The translations under genes and the position numbers were made by a program. A model generated the notes under the pieces. It was not told the DNA's origin. It made no database searches and worked only from the letters and a program-made list of their open reading frames with translations. A stretch of 26,414 nt of DNA from a virus: positions 1 through 26,414 of the IMG/VR virus record IMGVR_UViG_3300046791_000205; one strand, 5' to 3'. Within the stretch, counting starts at the first letter, position 1. Each line of letters starts with the position of its first letter. Positions 6,372 to 11,228 of this stretch are shown one piece after another.

Positions 6372-6766
6372 GGCTCCTGCTCCGCCGCGCGCCGGATCGG
6401 TGACGGTCGCTTCGGCAACTTCATGCGTTGGCGTTGCCCGGCGATGGCGTTGACCGTCGATTTCATCTCGCGCGCCATCTCGACCAATGTCAGCCCGCGC
6501 GCCGACAACTCCGCCAGCTTCCCGCGCGCTTCTTCCGACCAGACCGGATATCGCGTGAAACCGTCCAGTTTCGGCGTCTCGACAATCCGATATCGCCCAC
6601 GCTCAATGCGGATCAGGCAACCCTCGTCGCACCACGCTTCGATGATGGTGCGGACCCACTCCAGCCCGATGCCCGTAGCCGCCGCGATCTGGCGCGGCGA
6701 GGCATGCAGGACGGCACCCCCGCGCTCGGCCTCGATCCACGCCCAGATTTTCTCCCGCGCGTTCAT
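6368..6766 (-). CDS. GcrA-like / winged-helix DNA-binding protein
   Basis: 132 aa with two putative DNA-binding parts. Residues 5-62 resemble a winged helix (SPRQIAAATGIGLEWVRTII, then CLIRIERGRYRIVE). Residues 72-120 (RYPVWSEEARGKLAELSARG, LTLVEMAREM, TVNAIAGQRQRMKLPKRPSP) resemble the GcrA N-terminal helix-turn-helix, where NAVIGKVHRLGLP is the usual recognition region. GcrA is an alphaproteobacterial cell-cycle transcription factor that works with sigma70 at methylated sites; phage relatives exist. This copy lacks GcrA's long C-terminal sigma-binding region. Coupled by ATGA to both neighbours. It may redirect host transcription (inference). Confidence 0.6.
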   Translation of the reverse strand: MNAREKIWAWIEAERGGAVLHASPRQIAAATGIGLEWVRTIIEAWCDEGCLIRIERGRYRIVETPKLDGFTRYPVWSEEARGKLAELSARGLTLVEMAREMKSTVNAIAGQRQRMKLPKRPSPIRRAAEQEP

Positions 6767-6957
6767 GCCGGCATCTTTCGCCGGGGCAAGCCACGATTAA
6801 CGCGAAGCCATGCCCCGACCTCTTCCAGCGCGATCTCAAGGCATGCCTTGGTCGCCTCGGGATTGTCGCGCACCGCGGCCATCAGCGCAGCCTGTATCGC
6901 GACGGCAGTATTCTTCGCGTTATCCCCGGTGAACCCATGAAATCCCTGATCAGTCAT
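6763..6957 (-). CDS. Hypothetical protein, 64 aa
   Basis: A small helical protein of unknown function starting MTDQGFHGFTGDNAKNTAVA and ending with a basic RGLPRRKMPA tail. The ATG at 6957 is chosen because it overlaps the RusA stop as ATGA (6954-6957), and the gene ends in the same way on the GcrA-like gene. Longer in-frame starts would lie inside rusA. No cysteines, membrane segment or catalytic motif. Confidence 0.6.
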   Translation of the reverse strand: MTDQGFHGFTGDNAKNTAVAIQAALMAAVRDNPEATKACLEIALEEVGAWLRVNRGLPRRKMPA

Positions 6958-7406
6958 GCCGGCATTTTCCATGTCAGCGCCCGCCGCTTCGGAGCATGCC
7001 GCCGCTTCACCGGCCGCGCGCATGCCGCCGCCGGCTTCCGCACCGCGCCCATCTCGGGCAGCGGCGTGAACACAAGCAGGCAGTCCGTCCGTTCCGTTGG
7101 CGTCACGCTGATGCGATGAGCGTTGCCATCATTCGTTACGACTCCGCAAGTTTCGCACAAATCGCACAGCGCCTTTTCATGGTTGCCCGTGTCGCGGCGC
7201 GAGATCGGCACTTCAATATCGAGATTGAAACGGCAATCCAGTGGCGCCATCCCGACGATCTGCATCTTGAGCAGCCACCCCGCGCGCTCCGCCCACGCGC
7301 GATACTCGGACGAGCGGGCGCGCGGCTTGCCAGGAGCGGTGACCCAAAGTTTGTTAAGACTGGGCGGCGTCGGGATGGTGACGATGACGGCGGGTTGTTC
7401 GCTCAT
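6954..7406 (-). CDS. rusA: RusA-family Holliday junction resolvase with an altered acidic motif
   Basis: A 150-aa RusA-type endodeoxyribonuclease, which normally cuts four-way junctions late in recombination and replication. The start IPTPPSLNKLW, the RSSEYRAWAE helix, and the core SRRDTGNHEKALCDLCETCG with VVTNDGNAHRIS fit the family. Aligning by eye to E. coli RusA, Asp72 matches D70, Lys78 matches K76 and Asp93 matches D91, but the residue matching catalytic D72 is Gly74 and D90 is Asn92. The tail (about 120-150) is Arg/Pro-rich. Activity may be altered. The ATG at 7406 overlaps the end of the interrupted open frame above it. Confidence 0.78.
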   Translation of the reverse strand: MSEQPAVIVTIPTPPSLNKLWVTAPGKPRARSSEYRAWAERAGWLLKMQIVGMAPLDCRFNLDIEVPISRRDTGNHEKALCDLCETCGVVTNDGNAHRISVTPTERTDCLLVFTPLPEMGAVRKPAAACARPVKRRHAPKRRALTWKMPA

Positions 7407-7425
7407 GGCGAACCGCCGTTTCCCG

Positions 7426-7454
7426 TTGCGGGAACCGCGCCATCTATGTAAAAT
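7426..7454 (+). promoter_or_regulatory. Promoter for the antisense HNH gene
   Basis: TTGCGG (7426-7431), a 17-base spacer, and TAAAAT (7449-7454) read toward the HNH gene, leaving a leader of about 58 bases before the TTG start at 7520. This lies in the rusA-proximal junction, facing away from rusA. Confidence 0.5.
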
Positions 7455-7519
7455 GACGAGGCATGGCAGCGTTCCAGCGCCACCACGCCTCTGACCTTTC
7501 GAGCGATAGGAGCACCCGA

Positions 7520-8134
7520 TTGGCTTTCACAAGTTTGCCTTTTCTTGGCCCGCTTGTCACACGCGAAGACGCCAGCACCAATGGGCGAAAGCGGTATTTC
7601 ACGGGCAGACCATGCATCCACGGGCACGTCGCGGAGCGATTTGTCCGCACAATGATCTGCGTGGAATGCAGCCTGATCTACCGCCGTCGCGGGTATTCCA
7701 GAACCAGAGAAGAGTCCATTAAGAAGACAATAGCCTGGGCGAAGGCTAATCCAGAACGCGAAAAAGTGCGCGTCGCGGAATGGAGAAAACAGAATCCTGA
7801 CCGCACGAGAGCGCATAACGCGGCCTGGACCTCCAGAAACAAGGACTATACCAGAACGAATACGGCTAACCGTAGAGCGCGGCGAAAAAAAGCAGAAGGT
7901 AAGCACACACTCGCGGAGATCAAAGGCCTGCTGGTTAAGCAGAGGGACAAATGCGCTAATCCCGCCTGTCGCCAAAAGTTGGGAGATGGATATCACCGAG
8001 ACCATATAGTCCCGCTGATAAAGGGTGGAACGAACTACATTCGAAACATCCAACTCATGTGTAAGGGGTGCAACCTCAGTAAGGGGTCGAAGGACTCCAT
8101 AACCTGGGTCCAGCAGAACGGGCTGCTGCTTTGA
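7520..8134 (+). CDS. HNH endonuclease with N-terminal zinc finger, antisense in the early operon
   Basis: A homing-type HNH protein. The N-terminal KRYFTGRPCIHGHVAERF with MICVEC supplies a Cys/His zinc-binding module. A long basic helical region (about residues 55-135) probably wraps DNA. The HNH core has CANPAC (145-150), YHRDHIVPL (His159, Asp161, His162), NYIRNIQLMC with Asn175, and C181-K-G-C184-N185. The TTG at 7520 is favoured, since AGGAG stands 8 bases ahead. An ATG at 7463 in the same frame lacks a ribosome site. It has its own promoter and visibly lower GC than its neighbours, and is transcribed against the operon, all pointing to recent insertion. Confidence 0.8.
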   Translation: MAFTSLPFLGPLVTREDASTNGRKRYFTGRPCIHGHVAERFVRTMICVECSLIYRRRGYSRTREESIKKTIAWAKANPEREKVRVAEWRKQNPDRTRAHNAAWTSRNKDYTRTNTANRRARRKKAEGKHTLAEIKGLLVKQRDKCANPACRQKLGDGYHRDHIVPLIKGGTNYIRNIQLMCKGCNLSKGSKDSITWVQQNGLLL

Positions 8135-8185
8135 GCACGGCGGCATCGTGACGATGCGATCCGGCGGCGCGTCGGACCAATGCCC

Positions 8186-8211
8186 GCTCATTCGGCCAGC
8201 GTCCAGTTCTC
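8186..8211. repeat. Direct repeat, copy 1 (ENWTLA tail)
   Basis: The block CCAGCGTCCAGTTCTC at 8196-8211 is identical to 8491-8506. The flanks GCTCATTCGG here and GCTCACTTCG there differ by small shifts. On the - strand each copy encodes a C-terminal ENWTLA followed by E or K, a stop, and an overlapping new start. Here the reading frame is an 18-aa ORF (8190-8244, MRALARATIQQENWTLAE) coupled to the 81-aa gene upstream and to the interrupted frame downstream. It is probably the leftover end of a duplicated gene. Confidence 0.6.
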
Positions 8212-8240
8212 CTGCTGTATTGTAGCCCTCGCCAGCGCTC

Positions 8241-8486
8241 TCATTTTAGCTCCTCGCCGAACAGGCGGCATATTTCGTTAGCCGCTTCAAATTCGATACG
8301 CCGCACATCGATCACGCCTGGCTTAACGCCTTGTCGATATGCTTCCGCGATCCTGGCCTCCGCCGATGCCATGATGATCCGCACACGGTTAATCGCCAGA
8401 TTTGTTCTGGTAAGTTCGCGGATGTCGCCATCTGACAGGCTGGTGACCTTATTGATCCAGACGGGAATGGGTTTTAATTCGCTCAC
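8241..8486 (-). CDS. Hypothetical protein, 81 aa
   Basis: A helical protein of unknown function: a short start (MSELKPIPVWINKVTSLSDG) leads into a long amphipathic helix NLAINRVRIIMASAEARIAE and ends ANEICRLFGEELK. The start is a GTG at 8486 whose last two bases fall in the previous TGA (GTGA), so it depends on coupling. The whole gene lies between two copies of a direct repeat 295 bases apart, so it looks like the cargo of an insertion or duplication. Confidence 0.6.
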   Translation of the reverse strand: MSELKPIPVWINKVTSLSDGDIRELTRTNLAINRVRIIMASAEARIAEAYRQGVKPGVIDVRRIEFEAANEICRLFGEELK

Positions 8487-8719
8487 TTCGCCAGCGTCCA
8501 GTTCTCATTAAAGCGCGGAGCCTCGCCGTCGAGCCTGGGTTTTTGTCGCCGACGCCGGACCGCCAGCGGCGTCACGCAGGCCACGACGCCACACGATTGC
8601 AACTCGGTCTTTCGCCAGTCGGCCGCCTCCCGCGTGTCGAACGTATCCCGTTGAACAATCGGCTTCGGGTCGCCGAACTCATGACGGCGAAAGTCCTGCC
8701 ACGATACTGTCCACTGCAT
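8483..8719 (-). CDS. Hypothetical protein, 78 aa
   Basis: A small protein with a likely beta-alpha-beta fold (MQWTVSWQDFRRHEFG, then DTFDTREAADWRKTELQSCG, then VVACVTPLAV) and a basic tail ending NENWTLAK. It resembles small proteins that put a sequence or surface strand next to a helix with W-R-K, but no family is assigned. The ATG at 8719 is preferred, with GGGAG 7-11 bases upstream; ATGs further up lie before that site. Its last codons are duplicated at 8186-8211. Confidence 0.6.
   Translation of the reverse strand: MQWTVSWQDFRRHEFGDPKPIVQRDTFDTREAADWRKTELQSCGVVACVTPLAVRRRRQKPRLDGEAPRFNENWTLAK
8491..8506. repeat. Direct repeat, copy 2 (ENWTLA tail)
   Basis: Sixteen bases identical to 8196-8211, spanning the ENWT codons at the end of the 78-aa gene. 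The copies lie 295 bases apart and bracket the 81-aa gene, as left by a tandem duplication or insertion. Confidence 0.6.
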
Positions 8720-8732
8720 ATCCCCATCTCCC

Positions 8733-8897
8733 TTAGTGCCGCAGTTCATTGGCCGCCTTGCCCAACGCGGCCCGGTAGCGTGCGATTTCGTTGCTGACCG
8801 ATCCCGGTGCCCACCACAGCGTCACCCAGCCGAGGCGCAGTTCATGATGGTCGATCCGTACGTCACGCCAGCCCGTGAACTCGACCGCCAGGGTCAT
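8733..8897 (-). CDS. Hypothetical protein, 54 aa
   Basis: A very short protein (MTLAVEFTGWRDVRIDHHEL, then RLGWVTLWWAPGSVSNEIAR, RYRAALGKAANELRH) with an N-terminal beta hairpin and a C-terminal helix. Function unknown. The ATG at 8897 overlaps the upstream gene's stop as ATGA (8894-8897), which sets the start; a longer frame would run inside that gene. It ends 13 bases before the next start. Confidence 0.55.
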   Translation of the reverse strand: MTLAVEFTGWRDVRIDHHELRLGWVTLWWAPGSVSNEIARYRAALGKAANELRH

Positions 8898-9148
8898 TTT
8901 TCTCCGCGCGCCGAACGGCGCTCTTCGACGAGACGGTTGATCTCCTCGGCAAGCTCGGCGCACGCGGCCATCAGTTCCACGAGGTTCTCGCCGTTCGGCG
9001 CGCGGACGCCGGCCAGCCAGTTCTCCGCGTTGCGGGGTGTGGTGCCCGAGGCGCGAGCCAGCAGTTTCGCGGCGTGCTTCAGGGGACCGAAACGGCGCCG
9101 GATGTAGTTCAGCACTACGTCGTTGTAGGTGGTGGCGGTCATCGCCAT
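8894..9148 (-). CDS. HTH-like phage regulatory protein, 84 aa
   Basis: Residues 10-60 (DVVLNYIRRRFGPLKHAAKL, LARASGTTPRNAENWLAG) look like a helix-turn-helix whose recognition helix is PRNAENWLAGVRAP. A glutamate-rich coiled-coil tail (LMAACAELAEEINRLVEERR) could mediate dimerisation. Proteins of this kind are common in alphaproteobacterial prophages just downstream of a Cro-like gene. The ATG at 9148 has GGGAG 7-10 bases upstream. It is the second gene of the leftward operon and is likely an early regulator. Confidence 0.65.
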   Translation of the reverse strand: MAMTATTYNDVVLNYIRRRFGPLKHAAKLLARASGTTPRNAENWLAGVRAPNGENLVELMAACAELAEEINRLVEERRSARGEK

Positions 9149-9188
9149 TGGGCGGCTCCCTGAACCTTTCGGAGTCTTTCCTCGCTTG

Positions 9189-9419
9189 TCATGCGGGCAC
9201 CGTCTCGGGCTTGGTCGCGGCCAGTTCTTCCGCCGTCACCAGGACCGGTTCGGGCAACGCCGCGCCGAACCTGACGACCTGATGCCAGTACTTCGAAGGG
9301 ATGCCGCGCTCATGCCACCGCGTTACCGAACCCCGGTCCAGGCCAAGGGCCTCAGCCAGTTTCGTCTTGCCGCCAAGGCGACGGATCAGGGCGGCGTGGA
9401 ATTGGGCCTTGTCGCTCAT
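9189..9419 (-). CDS. Cro/YdaS-like DNA-binding protein, first gene of the leftward operon
   Basis: 76 aa from the ATG at 9419. Residues 1-52 (MSDKAQFHAALIRRLGGKTK, LAEALGLDRGSVTRWHERGI, then PSKYWHQVV) match the YdaS/Cro-like HTH pattern, in which GSVTRWHERGIP is the recognition region. It is expected to act as the lytic-side switch protein opposing the repressor encoded divergently at 9526. The predicted -10 box (9426-9431) lies only 6 bases before the ATG, so the mRNA may be leaderless, like lambda cI mRNA from PRM. An ATG at 9455 lies in the -35 box and is unlikely. Confidence 0.75.
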   Translation of the reverse strand: MSDKAQFHAALIRRLGGKTKLAEALGLDRGSVTRWHERGIPSKYWHQVVRFGAALPEPVLVTAEELAATKPETVPA

Positions 9420-9425
9420 GCCCAC

Positions 9426-9455
9426 ATGATTGATGGCAAGTAGCCATCTTGTCAA
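9426..9455 (-). promoter_or_regulatory. Leftward early promoter (PL-like) with operator in the spacer
   Basis: On the - strand, TTGACA (9455-9450), an 18-base spacer, and AATCAT (9431-9426) form a promoter. The palindromic operator at 9432-9448 fills the spacer, so repressor and polymerase cannot bind together. Predicted transcription starts near the A of the 9419 ATG. Confidence 0.65.
9432..9448. promoter_or_regulatory. Operator O1, GATGGC-N5-GCCATC
   Basis: A perfect 6-bp inverted repeat, GATGGC (9432-9437) and GCCATC (9443-9448), with a 5-base centre. The same arms recur exactly at 9986-10002 and with one change at 9942-9958. The three flank the repressor gene, as expected for CI-type operators. 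Confidence 0.75.
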
Positions 9456-9486
9456 TGCGGATACCCGCCATCACCGGGATTTTTCG

Positions 9487-9511
9487 TGCCGTGCCAGATT
9501 GCGGCACGGCA
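9487..9511. promoter_or_regulatory. Inverted repeat in the repressor leader
   Basis: Perfect 9-bp arms, TGCCGTGCC (9487-9495) and GGCACGGCA (9503-9511), with a 7-base centre, ending 14 bases before the repressor GTG. The arms differ from the GATGGC operators, so this is either a site for another protein or an mRNA hairpin near the ribosome site. Confidence 0.6.
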
Positions 9512-9525
9512 AACGAGAGTGGAAC

Positions 9526-9891
9526 GTGGCGAAGGAAAAACGACCAGCGGCATACTCGGCCATGCAAAAAATGATCGGTAAGCGCATCCAGTGGGCGCGG
9601 CTCCTGGTGGAGCCCAACCGAGCGGCGTTTTGCCGGGATCTGCGCGTGGATCGCACGACCCTTCAGAAAATCGAGGACGGCGACCGCTCACCCACGGTTT
9701 TCCTGGTGGTTGAGCTATCCCACCGCCTGTGTGTGTCGACCGACTATATACTGAAGGGGTCGCTCATGGGCGTGGACGGGGAGTTGGCGGCGCGTCTGAT
9801 CGAAGCCCACCCGGAGCTCCTCGATCACAATCGCACGGCCATGGGCGGCGGCACCGATCCTTCGCCCAGGAGACGAGCGGGGAAGAAGTAG
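9526..9891 (+). CDS. CI-like XRE-family repressor without a cleavage domain
   Basis: 121 aa from a GTG at 9526. Residues about 15-75 are an XRE-type helix-turn-helix (MIGKRIQWARLLVEPNRAAF, CRDLRVDRTTLQKIEDGDRS, then TVFLVVELSHRLCVSTDYIL). The rest is a short tail ending basic (RRRAGKK). It lies between the leftward and rightward early promoters and between three matching operators, so it should be the lysogeny repressor. It is roughly half the length of lambda CI and has no S24/LexA-like peptidase domain, so RecA-triggered self-cleavage is not expected. The GTG has a weak GAGAG site. An in-frame ATG at 9430 would begin inside the opposite promoter. Confidence 0.75.
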   Translation: MAKEKRPAAYSAMQKMIGKRIQWARLLVEPNRAAFCRDLRVDRTTLQKIEDGDRSPTVFLVVELSHRLCVSTDYILKGSLMGVDGELAARLIEAHPELLDHNRTAMGGGTDPSPRRRAGKK

Positions 9892-9941
9892 CGACTCGGC
9901 CGGCTGATTTCCGCGGCTTCCGAAACGGGATAATTTGTGCC

Positions 9942-9958
9942 GATGGCATTTTGCCACT
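9942..9958. promoter_or_regulatory. Operator O2, GATGGC-N5-GCCACT
   Basis: GATGGC (9942-9947) and GCCACT (9953-9958) with a 5-base centre differ at one arm position from O1 and O3 (T where C follows, read as 5 of 6 allowing the shift). It lies just upstream of the rightward -35 box, 44 bases from O3 centre to centre. Confidence 0.6.
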
Positions 9959-9967
9959 GGTTTTCCC

Positions 9968-9996
9968 TTGACCGTCGCGTTTGGAGATGGCAATCT
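9968..9996 (+). promoter_or_regulatory. Rightward early promoter (PR-like)
   Basis: TTGACC (9968-9973), a 17-base spacer, and CAATCT (9991-9996). The -10 box lies in the centre of operator O3. It feeds the rightward operon starting at 10031 with a leader of about 28 bases. The -10 match is only moderate. Confidence 0.55.
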
Positions 9997-10002
9997 GCCA
10001 TC
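9986..10002. promoter_or_regulatory. Operator O3, GATGGC-N5-GCCATC
   Basis: Perfect arms, GATGGC (9986-9991) and GCCATC (9997-10002), identical to O1 apart from the 5-base centre. It covers the -10 region of the rightward promoter, so bound repressor would block it. Confidence 0.75.
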
Positions 10003-10030
10003 CAGACGCACGACCGAAGGGAATCAATTG

Positions 10031-10507
10031 ATGCCGCGCAGCATTCTTCATTGTTCAAAGCTCCCCGTGTCCACCAAGTATTTCACTGACGGTGAATGTG
10101 GCAGTCCAGGCGCGAGTGGTGTATTTTATCTGTCATCACAATCGAAGCAAGAGGTAAATCGCCTTTCGACTCGATTTGATAGCGCGGTAATACTTGACGC
10201 TGGGCGTGACTATTCGGCGCCAGGCACGGCGTCATACGGTTGTCACAGTTTGAAACTGTGCGACAACCTGGGATTGCCGTCAACACGACCCTGCTACCGC
10301 TGCGAGGATGGCGTGGCGTTCCACGGCAACCATCCCTGCGGCGGCACGCAATGCGATGTTTGCGACGGCGCGGGCGTGTTGAAGCCTGTCTGCGACCTGT
10401 GCGGCGAACACGGCGCCACCGACTGGATTGGCCGCGAGGTGTTCCACCTGGACTGCGCCGAGGAGGTGTTGGCCGACATGCACCACGTGATCGAGAGGGG
10501 GGCATGA
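10031..10507 (+). CDS. Cysteine-rich putative zinc-binding protein, 158 aa
   Basis: First gene of the rightward operon. Residues 1-80 are an unassigned domain in DNA of visibly lower GC. Residues 86-130 carry CYRC (88-91), CGGTQCDVCDGAG (103-115) and CDLC (121-124), plus Cys142, arranged like paired DnaJ-type CxxCxGxG zinc knuckles. Such modules bind zinc and mediate protein or nucleic-acid contact. The ATG at 10031 has AAGGGA upstream, which decides against an earlier in-frame ATG at 9935 inside the operator region. A hairpin lies inside the gene at 10239-10267. Its stop overlaps the next start. It might be an early regulator, given its place behind the PR-like promoter. Confidence 0.65.
   Translation: MPRSILHCSKLPVSTKYFTDGECGSPGASGVFYLSSQSKQEVNRLSTRFDSAVILDAGRDYSAPGTASYGCHSLKLCDNLGLPSTRPCYRCEDGVAFHGNHPCGGTQCDVCDGAGVLKPVCDLCGEHGATDWIGREVFHLDCAEEVLADMHHVIERGA
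10239..10267. other. Intragenic palindrome in the zinc-protein gene
   Basis: CACAGTTT (10244-10251) and AAACTGTG (10253-10260) form a perfect 8-bp inverted repeat with a 1-base centre, extended by GTTGT (10239-10243) and ACAAC (10263-10267) past a 2-base bulge. It separates the low-GC N-terminal part of the gene from the Cys-rich part. Confidence 0.5.
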
Positions 10508-10722
10508 GCGCAGATCGTTCAATGCGCGTTGAGGGCGCCGCCGGGCGTTACGACGTCACAGACCCCTGGGACCGCCGCGCCGACGATATACTGCGCGTGG
10601 AGAGGCTCGCGTCGTGGTGCCGGCGACACATCGAGCCGCCGCCAGCTGACGTCCTCTACGACGCCACGGCCGCGATCGAGCGGCTGAAGCAGGAGGCGCG
10701 CGATGACACCGTGCATCGGTAA
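10504..10722 (+). CDS. Hypothetical protein, 72 aa
   Basis: A charged, helical protein (DPWDRRADDILRVERLASWC, then ADVLYDATAAIERLKQEARD) of unknown function. The ATG at 10504 overlaps the previous stop (ATGA). The last 20 bases overlap the next gene and contain its AGGAGG ribosome site. Confidence 0.6.
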   Translation: MSADRSMRVEGAAGRYDVTDPWDRRADDILRVERLASWCRRHIEPPPADVLYDATAAIERLKQEARDDTVHR

Positions 10723-11023
10723 CGATCCGTATTGTCCTTGCCAGGACGGTGATGCTTGCCACTACCGAGACATACCCGGGTCGCCCGGATGGCCCCTGCC
10801 AACCGTCAACAGGAGGCGCGGGATGCGTGAACCCGACTGGAATCAACTGGCAGCCGACGTCAACGAGGGTATCGCGACACTGCGGGCATGTTGGATGCGA
10901 ACGGCGGCCGATAGGCCGAACCTGCATAAGAGGCTCGTCCGCGATCTCTATATGCCAACGCTGCGACTGCTTTCTGATTTCTGCGCGGCTGTTGAGATTG
11001 GGGAGGCGCGCGATGCTGAGTGA
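10703..11023 (+). CDS. Hypothetical protein, 106 aa, with possible internal start
   Basis: Residues 1-40 contain a small Cys-rich motif (CIGNDPYCPCQDGDACHYRD). Residues 41-106 form a helical domain (EPDWNQLAADVNEGIATLRA, later MPTLRLLSDFCAAVE). The ATG at 10703 has AGGAGG 7 bases upstream. A second, near-identical initiation module (AGGAGGCGCGGG before ATG at 10823) lies in frame, so a 66-aa C-terminal product may also be made. Function unknown. The 3' end overlaps the next gene by 11 bases. Confidence 0.62.
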   Translation: MTPCIGNDPYCPCQDGDACHYRDIPGSPGWPLPTVNRRRGMREPDWNQLAADVNEGIATLRACWMRTAADRPNLHKRLVRDLYMPTLRLLSDFCAAVEIGEARDAE

Positions 11024-11228
11024 GGAACTGCGTAATCTGGCGCTGTGGATCAGCACGCGGCGGCGGTATAGCGCGATGCTGGGGGTGCCGTGCGACACGG
11101 CGGGCGAAGCGATCGTCTCCAACGTGCTGGAGGGCCTGGCCGACCAGGCGGAACGCCTGGAAGCCGGCACACGGATGCTGAGCGGTGCTGAGGTTGCCGA
11201 GCGGATCGCCCTGGAAGGGTTTAGGTAA
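11013..11228 (+). CDS. Hypothetical protein, 71 aa
   Basis: A helical protein (MLSEELRNLALWISTRRRYS, then AGEAIVSNVLEGLADQAERL, SGAEVAERIALEGFR) of unknown function, in the same style as the 72-aa protein. Its ATG carries the third copy of the GGAGGCGCG ribosome-site module. The stop overlaps the next ATG as TAATG. Confidence 0.6.
   Translation: MLSEELRNLALWISTRRRYSAMLGVPCDTAGEAIVSNVLEGLADQAERLEAGTRMLSGAEVAERIALEGFR

Larger units (their letters stand above)
7403..8191 (-). pseudogene. Probable leftward-operon gene split by an antisense HNH insertion
   Basis: The frame opens with ATG at 8191 (MSGHWSDAPPDRIVTMPP), coupled by ATGA to the upstream mini-ORF. It ends at 7403 (YIDGAVPATGNGGSP), coupled by ATGA to rusA. 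Both ends look like the junctions of a real operon gene, but the middle, about 7450-8140, is exactly antisense to the HNH gene and has no protein-like features. The simplest reading is a small gene whose start and end survive while an HNH unit was inserted between them. The frame remains open for 262 codons, by chance or otherwise. Confidence 0.4.

Noticed and set aside
7403-8191. 262-aa ORF as an intact coding gene
   Set aside because: Its middle is the reverse strand of a clear HNH gene and shows no domain; only the two ends look like operon sequence, so it is listed as an interrupted gene.
9430-9525. N-terminal extension of the repressor from an ATG at 9430
   Set aside because: It would begin inside the opposite promoter and operator, has no ribosome site and adds 32 residues without protein character.
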